This document shows positions 46,637-57,662 of a DNA stretch of 64,000 bases, in pieces (the stretch's first letter is position 1; every line of letters starts with the position of its first letter). Below the pieces are notes generated by a model, which was not told the origin of the DNA, ran no database searches, and saw only the letters and a program-made list of their open reading frames with translations. Both the position numbers and the translations under genes were made by a program. The DNA is from Apostichopus japonicus (Eukaryota; Echinodermata; Holothuroidea; Aspidochirotida; Stichopodidae): the NCBI RefSeq assembly GCF_037975245.1, contig NC_092577.1:3052501-3116500 (forward strand). Direction: 5' to 3'.

Positions 46637-49254
46637 GGTCTGTTGAATCTCAGACTTGTACATAACATTTAACTCAACCAATATTCTGAAACTTTTGATT
46701 GGAAGTGGCATGAACAATTTTTGAAGGAATTATCTATGGCTTCCCTCAAACTCCACCCCCCCCCCCACCACTCCCCCCTCCCCTCACTCTTTCTCTCTCT
46801 TTCTCTCCCTCTCTCTAATAATTGCAACAAGCCACAGGAGGATGTTTCTTGGACTTTGTACCACTTGTAAAACAGTGTGCATACATGAACTAGGGATACT
46901 ATTATTATTGCCTGATCAGAGATCATATAGTACTAGATTAATTTCTTTGAAGGGTGATCGCAATTATCACCAGCCTGTAGACATTTTAAGTTCTAACTTT
47001 ATCGATGTGATCATAACTAAATACTTAATTTAACTAAACGGCAAATTTAGGCCCACACTGAAGTAATTAAGACCAAGGCCAGTGCCAAAAACTCAACTTA
47101 TAGTTTAGGGCCTAGGCTATGATGCTCTAACTCTAAGCCTAACTTGAGTCTGCATACACAGCTACGCTAAATATATGTCTAGACTACCCTTCTTTGCTAT
47201 CGGAAATGTAGACAGTAGCCTTAGCCAGTATGGTATAGCCTATAGCCTAGGTTTACAGCATTTGTCAGAAATGAAGATTTATCAAAGCCTAAGCTATTTA
47301 AAGAACAGCTAGGCTGTGGTCAACCATGTATTCATAGTGTTGACAATTGCAATGAACCGCTTCATGCATGATCAACCTGTGTCATCTAGATAGAGGCATT
47401 TTGCCAGGCATAAGAAAACAATCTAATTTCATATGCAGTTCCACTATCATCTTCTCTAAACAATAGCGCTACTATAAAAAGGACTTGTTGTGCTGTTTAC
47501 GTATAGATAATTTCGTAAATATTATACATATTTTATCGTAAGCCTTTCGATTACAGTCTGGTTTGCTCACAGAGACAAATTAATAGGCAAGTATGGAAGG
47601 CAATTATGAATACATATAATTTACAATACACACCTGCATGCAATAAAATTCCCAAACAGGCGGTGGCCAGTGTCGTATAAAATTAATGTTTTTCCCCTTT
47701 CTGTTGAATTAATGAAATGTCCGACGTAACCACAGAATTGCAGAGAATATCCACTTAAAGAATCCAGAAAGAATCAAAAGCGATGATAATTGGACTGGAA
47801 ATTCTCAGGCTGTCTAACTGACAGTTCTGTTTTGGGTTTATGTTGTACGAAGGCCGTACCGGTATCATCATACATGATAATATGAAGAGGATTACGTTAT
47901 CACCTTACACAACACTGTACGTATCGTACTGCCAATACATTCTTGTGTAAAGTCGAACGAAAATGGTCAAAGAAAATCAAAGCCTGCCCTCTATTTAATA
48001 ACTTGCTGTTGATTTTCTCATGTATAAATAGCATTACATTCGATTATATCTCCTGTTTTGGACATACTGACATAAAAGAAAACTTGGTAATGTGAAACTG
48101 ACGATACAACAGGAAGCCGCATTTTTGTTTGTATTATCCTTTTGTCATTCTATTGTATTACTCTTTAATAGTACTAAACTCCTACGTCACTACCCTGGCA
48201 GTTTCATACGCTATCGGAAGGTTGAAGAGGAACTATATATTTCAGTCACGCACGCCAATACGTTCCCCTACAGGTATTCTCAGTTCCTCCTCGGTTAGGC
48301 CTTCATAATTCAACATTTGTTCAAATAGAAGTGCATCTGCAGGACTTACTGGCCGTGATCTTAATCTGCAGATTAATAAAACGGTTACTTATGATCCGCC
48401 AAAGTTTTTTAGTAATCGCAATTTTTAGTAAACGCAGTTTGTATAAGCCTTTACATAAGACATTTGATTAGACTCGTATAAATTAAACCTGTTCGTTAAT
48501 TTAATGGCAGTTGGGGGAACTCTCTCCACGATTGCCAAACTGTTCAGTGGTGAATAACACCATGACCACACCGTGACCTAACTTTGTAGTCAACCAAAAT
48601 AACACCGTCATGATTTTGGAGACCAAAGTCACAAAACTACACGCTCGAGGGAGAAAGAGAGATTCAATTTTTCTGGAATGTATTTCAAAGCCCTGGTCCG
48701 AGTCCAACGGGCGAAACTCCATGAATCTCTAGCATCAGGTGATGATTCTTGTTTTCTCGTAGCGACTTTAAGAAAGCGGAATCGCGATTGTCTGGTAAGA
48801 ATTCCAAGTTCTGGTGCAGGGAATCCTTGGGACGTATGCAGATTTTGCTCGTGTTCTTGAATCGATCCTCGATCGGTTTGAGCGGAATGTATTTTAAACC
48901 GAACTCGAGTGAGCCGGTCTGCGAGCCAGAAGCCCGAGGAGCTGTAACATTTTGTTATCAAATTCTAAGAACTGTAGACCTAAGGGAGATTTTGATTTCT
49001 GTTTCTTCGTGGTTGTTTTATTGTGTGTATATTATTATGCCTACTCTTACCTTCATTGGTGATGTAAGGACGACTCTAAATTCGGTTCCCATTTGGGACT
49101 TTTGATTTTCAATGGGAGAGGGTGGGGGTGGCCACCCCACCCCACCGTATCACGCCTCTGTATGCACTGTCATCATTAAAACAACGTTTATGAATAGGCC
49201 TATACTCTACCATTGTACCAAAATGGAAGGAGGCTTACCATGAACAAAGAAAAT
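46637..49254. other. Non-coding spacer with a GC-richer patch
   Basis: A pyrimidine tract lies at 46753-46817. At 48650-48940 base composition turns GC-richer, and two related words (GGAATGTATTTCAAAGCCC at 48674 and GGAATGTATTTTAAACCGA at 48885) occur 211 bp apart. Several overlapping frames are open there on both strands but resemble no known protein. Confidence 0.4.
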
Positions 49255-49512
49255 GTATGTATGTATTTTAGATCCTCCTGCAAGCAAGAATTCGCGAAGA
49301 AGCCTCATTGGCTTATCAAAGCCGCACGCTGACCGAAGTCAGTCTCTTACATTCATATTTAACGTCCATAGTTATGAATTGTTAATTGTCAACAACTCTG
49401 TAACTGGACGACATACATTAATCTGGGAGTGACTCGAACCGGGGACCTTATGATTGAAAGGCACCGGCGTTAACCACTGAGCTATACTGAGCCTGAGCCA
49501 CTGAGCTAACCA
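49255..49512 (-). mobile_element. tRNA-derived SINE (family 2), copy 2
   Basis: On the minus strand: 'TAGCTCAGTGGTTAACGCC' (A box) and 'CCCGGTTCGAGTCACTCCC' (B box), then the shared body down to GGATCTAAAATACATACATA. A partial duplication of the head (GCTCAGTGGCTCAGG) follows on the outer side. This is the best-preserved copy of the family here. Confidence 0.88.
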
Positions 49513-49621
49513 CTACTAGGGAGAGACGCAGTGGAGAGGAAGAGAAAGAAAGAAGAAGACAACACCAAATCAAGAGTCACGAAAAAGAAAGAAATAAACA
49601 TCCCATAATCTAGCACATTTC

Positions 49622-49637
49622 GGGGGGGGGGGGGGGG
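49622..49637. repeat. 16-bp G run
   Basis: An uninterrupted G homopolymer. Its length is likely unstable and prone to assembly error. Confidence 0.9.
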
Positions 49638-49687
49638 TTACCCTTAATTAAGGCCTAATGCTTTAGCACCCTATCCTGCACATAAAC

Positions 49688-50133
49688 GGTGGCATACTCC
49701 TATTAGGGTCTATATCAATCCTCCCATATGTTTTCCTGTATCAGGTAATGTGCCAAAATGCAGCAGGAGAACATCTTTTTTGATCGTGGCTTGTATGTTA
49801 AAGAGTATGCATGGAAGTACATGTGGTGCAAAAATTGGGTCAATTGAGGCAATTTTAAACCCCTTTAGGCCGCCCAGGAGCATCGTACGAAACTTGTTTA
49901 CTACTGAGTGAAGAAGTTTGTTTACAAGTGACGAAAACTTCAGGCTCTGATAGCCAAACATCTGCAAGGTTATGATACACGGAAAATTGATGGTGCCATG
50001 GAAGGCCAACTTGTCAGCTATCCGGTGATGGGTAGCGTTTAGCTAGTGAGAACTTCTATCTAGACTTAGAGACCACATTACTGTTGTGATTTAGTGTGTA
50101 AGTCAATGGGGCTTTTAATGGGCGTATGCTACC
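49688..50133 (+). mobile_element. 446-bp MITE (family B), copy 1
   Basis: The ends form imperfect inverted repeats GGTGGCATACTCCTATTA / GGTAGCATACGCCCATTA. The whole unit recurs at 61362-61839 in the same orientation. There is no coding frame. No target duplication could be fixed, so the superfamily is unknown. Confidence 0.83.
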
Positions 50134-51506
50134 TTACTCAATCAAGGAATAGTGAAATGTTGAGTCTGGCCTTTTGCTTCAGTCATTATTTTTTCACCCT
50201 TCTGAACTATGTAGACAATTCATGGAGGACCCTATGCATATTATATAGCTACATCCATTCCGAATCACCATGACGACACTAGTCGTGATAACTATAGACA
50301 ATTGTGACATAGGCGAGGAACCATTCACTTTAAGCGCGGTGTTGGCTTTCTTTGCAATCCTCTGATAGCAGTAACCATGGTGATTTGGACCAGGTCTATA
50401 CAAAATAGAGCACGCTATTTATGAACGGAAAATAGATAAATAAGTACAGTTTTACTTTCGAAATCTTGTTTGACACAAGTTGTACTGTGTTTAGTAAATT
50501 TCGTTTTCGTTACCTTTTGTATTGCCAATGATAGAAATGTACATTTACAAAGACGACAACATTACATTGGCCTGCTAAGAATAAAGTGAACGGCTGATCA
50601 GTGGTGGTAGGCTACTAGACCTATATGTTGTTTTGCCCACGCTGGTTGTATACGAACGTAGTGTGTATATTACTAGGCTACTTCCGTGGTTTTGCCAATT
50701 TCTTTGTCGGCTACATTCGTTTAGTCATGAAAATCATCTTCTTAACTTAACTCGATATATTATAGTAAAACTATGGCGCTGCTTATAGCTAGATTTGAGT
50801 CGAATTTGCCACAAATTTGTAATGAACCACATTGTCATCCAGGAGAGTTCACAGTTGCCTTGAAACAAAATTTTCGGTTCGCTACTCAACCAAACTAGCT
50901 TTAAGTTGATGGAATTCAGACAGACAGGGGTGGATTCAGGATTTGGGTAAATGGGGGGGGGGCAGTCACGACCTACCGACGCTTGTATTCCAAAGACCCC
51001 CTCCACCCCAACCCCACCCAACCCCCAATAAATACCGACAAGATAAGTTAGTATACGCCTGCATGTATGCAGGGAAAGTCAAACATTATTGGGGGAAGTA
51101 CCAATAGACACCCGTATTGCCGGTTTTCTTTGATATATGTTTGATAAACTAATTGCATACTGATCATCGTGCAACACCCTGAGAATTGAAGGTGATTTAA
51201 TTCCTTTTTAAAACTTCCTTGATATAACAGGAAGCAAAACGAGAGCTGACAAATGGATTTAGTATTTTTCTAAGCCAGCCATGCAGCCTGTGGGTAAATT
51301 TGTACCTACTTAAGTCCAAACCACACGCAGTCATTCATTGTGGGTATATATAGGAAATCATATCAGTTGAAAACTTCTGTCTACGCCCTAAAAGCGAACT
51401 TGAAAAGTGACGAATTTAGTGTGTAAGTTAAGTGTAGCAAAGTATAAATGTGTTACGAACGGTTGAATATTGTAGGTTTAATGATATATAGTTCACTGTG
51501 TCATAA
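50134..51506. other. Non-coding spacer
   Basis: The word CAGGGGTGGATTCAGGATTT at 50926-50945, followed by a G run, resembles the TIR of some hAT-type elements, but no matching right end was paired with it. Confidence 0.35.
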
Positions 51507-51570
51507 TGTATGTATTTTAGATCCTCCTGCAAGCAGGAACTCGCGAAGAAGCCTCATGGGCTCATGGGCT
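51507..51570 (-). mobile_element. SINE family 2, 3' end fragment
   Basis: Only the terminal ~60 bp (GGATCTAAAATACATACA plus 'GAGGCTTCTTCGCGAGTTCC' on the minus strand) remain. Confidence 0.75.
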
Positions 51571-54500
51571 CAGGGAGTAATGATATTGTACTCTAGCGTC
51601 AATCTGTGCAAAGGTGTTACTAAACTTGTTGTCCACGTCACCCCACTTGTGGTACTGAAACTGAAGCTTGGTGGGTTTGTTTACAGTAGGTGTGTGTTGG
51701 GGGGGGGGGGGATATTATAGCCTGGTGTCACAATAACGTGAGGTGGACTTGCTACTTGGGGGTGGGGGGATGGTGGTGTATGTGAGTCGGTGTAGTGGGT
51801 ATGTTTGTATCTGCGTTAACAAAACAAGTTTCCGCTCGAACTCCTTGTAAACCAACTTGGCTAATCGACTTCATGCAAATGTAACCGTGTGCCTAAGGTC
51901 AAGGGTTAACAAACAGAGTTCAAGTAAACAAATTTATTAAATGTCCCGTGGTCAGTGAAGGTCAATGGTTACATTTGGAAAAGAATTATAAACGTGTGAG
52001 AAAATTGTATCGCATACCGCACAGCTTTTAAATCGCCGTACGGTAAAGTAGACTGCAAACTTGACCAATCTATTTCATGGGAATGGACTGTTCTGCCTCC
52101 GTGAGTGATGATGTCATACTGGTAAACGGTCAGAGGTGAACGGCTCTATAAAGCCAAAAATACATAAGATTTTTTTTTTTTTTGGCTATGCAAACTCGCG
52201 CCAAAATAACAGAAAGTCAGATTTTCAATATGTTTATATCGAATTAAAAGTAAATTTCTAAGGTAAATTGCCAGAATGCAACGATTAAGAAATTATCGCT
52301 AACATGCACTAAACGATAGCGGTTCGCACATGTCAAACTAGATGTGAACGCACGCACTATGCCTATAAGCATATATTTGACCCGGGTTAACCCGGTGGCT
52401 GTTTGACGCAGTATATGGTGATACCATACGTCACCAAACCTCCGGGGAATTTCCGAGTCTGCATTTTTTGCAGAAAAGTGACGTTATTAACATTCCAAAC
52501 AGTCACAGGACGTCCAGGTACCTTCTAATTGGTTGTTTCATAATAAAATTATGGAAAAAAAAAACAATAGGCCTATTATGGCTGACTAGGCTCCATTCTG
52601 GATCTTTGTAAACAATTTAAAAAATACCCGCAGGTTTCGAGTCCGCAATGAAATATATAATAGATCAAATTTGATTTATGCTGATTTTGTGAAACAGGAA
52701 CCTAAATTTATACAACAGAACATCGAACCATAATCATCTAGTTGAATTGAATTGAATTGAATTTATTGTCCACAATCGGATTTTTGGCTTACACGGGTCG
52801 TAAACGAAAAAAAGAGCAAAAAATCAATAGTATTCTAAGTATCATTAGACTGCGATACACAAGGAAAACCCCTTATCCATTTAGTGGATATCCTCCATGG
52901 CAATTCTCCTCGTGTATAACCATTGGAGGCTTCTATAGTACGGTCTCAACATTGCATCATCGAATCACGACACGTATACCCTTGAATTTTTAATATTCTT
53001 TTTTTCTTTTCCTTTGTCTTACAATGATTTGCCGATTAACCGGTTAACCGTCAATGTTGACAAAAATGAGGATAGTTTTTGAAAAAGTTGAATCTATATA
53101 GTACTATACTAACAGTACTTAACATGACCTCCCTCATTCTGTCAATGTATGTTTGGTGTCAGAATCACCAATGTTTACGTGCACGTTCAAACGTAGTCTT
53201 GGCCAAGCCGTTTGTAATACACTTTTTCGCGAGTGCATACATGCCTCAGAGTCCGTTTATGCCTATCTCGAATATGCTTGCCTACTGCATTTTACATACC
53301 CGAGGATATGTCCGTTAAAAACTAGTATCAATCGAAAGCGTTGCCGGGGCGTTCTCTGGGCAATAAATAGGCTACGGGAAAAATAGCTTTGTGAAAAAGA
53401 AAGTTACACTAGGCTGTTCATACTAAAATAAACAGAGCGAAACTTATAAAAGGTTTGACCTCCTAATGGCATTATGACATCACAGGCTGGTAGCATCGCA
53501 ACCATCTGACATATACCTATAATAGACCTACGTATAGACCTATTCGTCCCTGGAATATTCTGTGAGGGGATTTCCCTCCTACCCCCCCCCCTCCCCTTCC
53601 CCACCTCGTTTGGCTACGCCACTGTTGGTTGTCAACTGTGAATTGGCTTGTGTAGTATAGTAACCTTCGTAGAAGCTGCGGATTTGTACCATATTCTAAC
53701 GTATAACGGATGCAGCTAACCGGTGCAGGAGTATTATACGTCCGCTGTGCGGGCAAGTGTAGGAGTGGGAAACTGATCAGTGCATTATGTCGTGTGTGTG
53801 TGTGTTGGAGGTGCGGGGGGGGGGGCACCTTGGGCCCTAACGCTTTTCTTCGCCCGAAGAAAAGACACCATGTCCTCTGTCCTTCCCCTCCCTCCCTTCC
53901 ACCCCCCCCCCCCAACTGGCTATGTCGTTGTCTTCACCTCACCTCTTAACCTATGTAGTTGGATTGCATGACGCTATCGTAAAGTTCATAAAAAAGGTAA
54001 TGTTAAATTCTTGATCCCGCCCTGTCAAGCTGTAGGCTACCAATTCACGAACTGAAACTTATTTACACAGATTTTGTTTCCCTTTTGAGAAAAATTATTG
54101 AACCATATCCATTGACGTATGAGCAGAAAATCGGCAGTGTCTGAATAGCGGGTGCCTAAACAGTATAGTGCAATATGTGGCATATATTGTATAAGGTTCT
54201 GTATAAATATTGTGTATAGTTTTCAGTGTCGAATATAAGGTATAACAGAGTTTACCCTAACGCATGCATGTGCTGAAGGAAGCGCCCGGCGAGATATAAT
54301 CTACGGGAACTATATTGTTTTGGGGAATTTGCACTGAAAGCCTTCAAGCTGTAACCCCCGAAATACGGGGAACAGAATCCCCTACGAAGGATTATTACAT
54401 AAGAAACTAATACATAACGTAGACACCGGTGTTTAATTGGTATATCATTCGGTAAGTAAGTATACAGAATTTTTGGTATAACTGTTAGGCAAATCTTCAA

Positions 54501-54944
54501 TCGGTTGCATTTGTATATAACCATGTTAGATTGTTATTGTTGTATATACGTCCATTATTTCTACAGTCTTTTTTTTTTGAGGGGGGTGGGTGGGATATCT
54601 CCAACATTCCTGTATTGGGACGTCATTGTACCTCGATCGTGTGGGGGTTGAGTACTAGATAGAATTTCTCTGTTTGTACATGACTTCCCAACTTTTTGTT
54701 TTTTTGTTTTTGAAACATCTGTAAGGAATTTACGCGACCCTGTTTTAACCTATTTATATACCGTATAAGACGGTCCGAGATCATTCACTTCCTGTATGTT
54801 CCTTGCACAGTATAGTGTATTACTATTATAGCTAATGGTGATGTTATAACCGTATGTATATATACGCCAAATATGTAGTACATGTATAGTACAGTCTATG
54901 TGATAGCTGATATCTTCATTCACACAACTTCATAATATCTTCTA
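51571..54944. other. Non-coding spacer
   Basis: G runs (51701-51712, 53815-53826), a (TTGAA)n run (52741-52762) and C-rich tracts (53581-53600, 53901-53914) are seen. The latter two lie near GGCTACGCCACTG and GGCTATGTCGTTG words that look like worn TE ends. No gene is supported. Confidence 0.4.
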
Positions 54945-55086
54945 TAGGCTATATATACCTTCTATATATATACCTTCTATATATACCTTCTATATAGGCC
55001 TATATACTTTCTATATATATACTTATTATATATAATTTCTATATATATACTTTCTATATATACTTTCTATATATATATATACTTTC

Positions 55087-55117
<31 letters not shown>

Positions 55118-55150
55118 ATATATATATATAGAAAGTATATATATATTATT
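54945..55150. repeat. AT-rich CTTTCTATATATA tandem ending in a palindrome
   Basis: About eight copies of (A)CTTTCTATATATATA or CCTTCTATATATATA variants occur. The last one, at 55081-55103, is mirrored by TATATAGAAAGTATATATA at 55124-55147 with an AT loop, forming a perfect-looking hairpin arm of over 25 bp. Confidence 0.85.
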
Positions 55151-55672
55151 ATTAGAGAAAACCAGAGAAATAAGATATAACTCATAATTGACAAATAAGG
55201 AGAACATTTTAGAAAATATATTGGAATTTATCCTATATATATATATATATCCATTTCCTACCCGAAAATAATATTTCGTTTTGAAAAGAAAAACTGTTGC
55301 TTTAAAAACGATTCTCTACGTCTAATATGAAAGACCCAGTAAAATTATAGTTCCAAAATAGGTGCTCGATATTCTCAGTTTCTCTGTTGCAGAAGGAACA
55401 AACCTCTGTATCATTTATACCCATCAACGCTAATAGTTTATTTGTTGTAATAATACGGTGTAAAAATTTAAACCGAAAGTATTAGAGCTTTGCATCTAAT
55501 ACAGTGTAGTATGGAATCTTAAAAAAACCTGTCCCAGTCTTTTTTGGTCAGATCTTTAAAGGAGCAACTCCACTTCTCTCTTGCAGTCGGAACTTTTGAT
55601 AAACGATGTAAATACGCTTTATAGATATACTGAGAGATAGAGCTAACCCAAATGGCATTATAATACATAATA

Positions 55673-55762
<90 letters not shown>
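55673..55762. repeat. (AT)n microsatellite, ~90 bp
   Basis: Pure alternating AT. It joins directly to the SINE fragment at 55763. The Tyr-Ile frames across it are artefacts. Confidence 0.97.
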
Positions 55763-55766
<4 letters not shown>

Positions 55767-55847
55767 GAAAATCGTAATGAGTTGGAAAATCAAGAACAGT
55801 GAAAAAACTTTCAGCCTCCACCGGGATTCGAACCACGGGCCTCGTGG

Positions 55848-55848
<1 letters not shown>
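55763..55848 (-). mobile_element. tRNA-derived SINE fragment (family 3)
   Basis: On the minus strand: 'ACCACGAGGCCCGTGGTTCG' followed by AATCCCGGTGGAGGCTG, which has a B-box core GGTTCGAATCCC. The body 'CTTGATTTTCCAACTCATTA' follows and the tail meets (AT)n. The body recurs at 62654-62700, also next to (AT)n DNA. Confidence 0.75.

Positions 55849-55894
<46 letters not shown>
55849..55894. repeat. (TA)n microsatellite, ~46 bp
   Basis: Alternating TA immediately outside the head of the SINE fragment. Confidence 0.97.
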
Positions 55895-55896
<2 letters not shown>

Positions 55897-56496
55897 CGGA
55901 CGAATGTTGTGGTATGTACCACACATACTTTATCAATCTCAGTGGGATGATCCCAACACTGTATGGGCTATTGGCGTAGCCATTGGGTGAGAGGGGGATA
56001 GGCCCTCAAATATCTGTCCCCCCCCCACAAAAAAAAAATTGTGAGAAAAGCACCCCCTCTTCAAACTCCATGACACACTCACCACCAGTTCCCTTTTTCT
56101 TCTGCTGCCAAGGCCAATCCACAATGGACAATCAAGTTTGACGTAGCCAGAAGAGGGCGGTGGGGAGGGGTGGGGTGGGGAGGGGTGGGGGTATTGGTTG
56201 TTGGGGAAGAAAACAACCCCGTCCCACAGACATGTTCATGAACGAAATGGTGAGTGCAAAACATTGGCAAATTTAAAATAAATAGCCATCCTCTCTATGA
56301 TACTCGCTAGGCTTCTTAAACGTTTATAACACGAGGTGATCTGCTTCTCAGAAGGTTTCCCTCATTAGCCATTATCGACATTGAACGAGATGTCTTTTGA
56401 ACGAATTTACTTTGATTTACTGATTGACATTTTTAGTGCAAGTTCCGCATACGTCTAATGGAATCGCATAGTTGCCGTTTTGGTCACTGAGGAACC
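55895..56496. other. Non-coding spacer with a G-rich tract
   Basis: 56155-56205 contains many runs of three to five G and is a strong G-quadruplex candidate on the + strand. No gene is supported. Confidence 0.45.
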
Positions 56497-56502
56497 TATA
56501 TA

Positions 56503-56573
<71 letters not shown>

Positions 56574-56595
56574 GAATATATATATATATATATAT
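56497..56595. repeat. (TA)n microsatellite, ~100 bp
   Basis: Alternating TA with one AAATGA interruption near 56570. It directly abuts the LINE 3' end and seems to have replaced its 5' portion. Confidence 0.95.
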
Positions 56596-56598
56596 CAC

Positions 56599-56938
56599 TT
56601 GAGAAATATCACATATATTGACACTTTTAAGAAACATTTGAAAACTTATCTTTTTAGGCTCGAGTATGGGCATTAATCTTATTCACATTACTTTGTTTTT
56701 ATTCACTTTACTATGCCCATATTTATGTATATTTATATTTTTATGTTCTTTATTGTGTTTTATTACCCTGTCTTATATCATGTTTTACTTTTACTGCTGT
56801 TGTTATTACTTTGAGGTTTTCTTAAGTTTGGTAATTTTATATTCCAGGTTTTGGTTCTTTTGTACAGTGCTCTTGAGCATGTTTTATTTCATGATAACAG
56901 CACTTTAATATATGGTATTTATTATTATTATTATTATA
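56599..56938 (+). mobile_element. LINE 3' terminal fragment (second CR1/L2-like family)
   Basis: The last 25 codons of a LINE polyprotein are readable, with 'TFKKHLKTYLF' and the end RLEYGH before TAA at 56674-56676. A 3' UTR with 'GTGCTCTTGAGCATG' and 'AGCACTTTAATATATGG' follows, and an (ATT)n tail closes it (56921-56938). The TFK.HLKTYLF motif is the usual C-terminus of this retrotransposon group. Everything upstream is lost. Confidence 0.83.
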
Positions 56939-57299
56939 CATACAAGTTGTCAGCGATGATCCGTATAGCCTCCCTCAACGCCGATATATAGCTATCCATA
57001 TTATATCCCACCCCCATAAACTAGCCCCAAAATTAAATAGCCGCGGGGAGTCGTAGTGTTAACACCTAACTCCTAGTCTCTATACAAGTATACACACATT
57101 ATGCTTAGTCCTCCGTGTATTCGAGCGATTCAAGTATTTTAAACATGAATATATATCTTGAAAACCGGAAAAAGCTATAGATAGAAACGTTAATAGCATT
57201 CAATTGTTTCTCTTTTTGGTTGGACTATAAATATCATTGAAACTAACTGCTTCTGACAAAATTCATCACTTCAGCTGGTGATTCTTATTCAGTTGCTCG
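56939..57299. other. Non-coding, upstream of TRIM gene
   Basis: No promoter or exon could be confidently identified here. An upstream non-coding exon of the TRIM gene may exist in or before this stretch. Confidence 0.35.
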
Positions 57300-57359
57300 T
57301 TGATGGTTGCATTTTCAGAACGCGGCACTCGGTTTGGGGCGAGTCTTCAATGCCTTTAA
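57300..57359 (+). mobile_element. MITE family A, right-end fragment in the TRIM upstream intron
   Basis: GTTTGGGGCGAGTCTTCAAT followed by GCCTTTAA equals the right end of the copy at 46273-46636, ending in TTAA. An (AAT)n tract follows (57363-57392). It lies ~280 bp before the splice acceptor of the TRIM exon. Confidence 0.7.
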
Positions 57360-57362
57360 AAA

Positions 57363-57393
<31 letters not shown>

Positions 57394-57605
57394 TGTAGCG
57401 AATCGGTTCATGAGTTTATGCTGTATTTACACCTTACATATAGATATCATTGGCAACTTCATTTAACTGATGTCTTTACTCCTACTCCCCCTCCTGATCC
57501 CCCCCCCCCCCCAGCAACTCCCTCATATGCCCCTTGCGTGTCTGCTTGGAGATTCATGTCTAGTAACGCATAAGGCCGAAGACACAAATTGTCACATTCC
57601 CTTAT

Positions 57606-57640
57606 TATTTTTTTCCTTTCCTTCTAATCTGTGTTTGCAG
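57606..57640 (+). other. Splice acceptor of the TRIM coding exon
   Basis: A long T/C tract (ATTTTTTTCCTTTCCTTCTA) followed by TCTGTGTTTGCAG ends at 57640. This is a strong 3' splice site. It implies a non-coding exon upstream, with translation starting at the ATG 22 bp into this exon. Confidence 0.7.
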
Positions 57641-57662
57641 ATGCTGCTTTCTATTGTCGGAC

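Noticed and set aside
50926-53625. hAT-like terminal pair: CAGGGGTGGATTCAGG at 50926 and GGCTACGCCACTG near 53612
   Set aside because: The words resemble common TE ends, but they are not inverted complements of each other, no 8-bp duplication was found and no transposase remnant lies between them.
53710-53971. Overlapping + frames with CVCVGGAGGG
   Set aside because: They arise from a TG microsatellite joined to a G run and C-rich tract.
55519-55926. Tyr-Ile repeat open frames around the (AT)n tracts (also 56455-56673 and 62214-62500)
   Set aside because: Alternating AT has no stop codon in the TAT-ATA frame, so these are artefacts.
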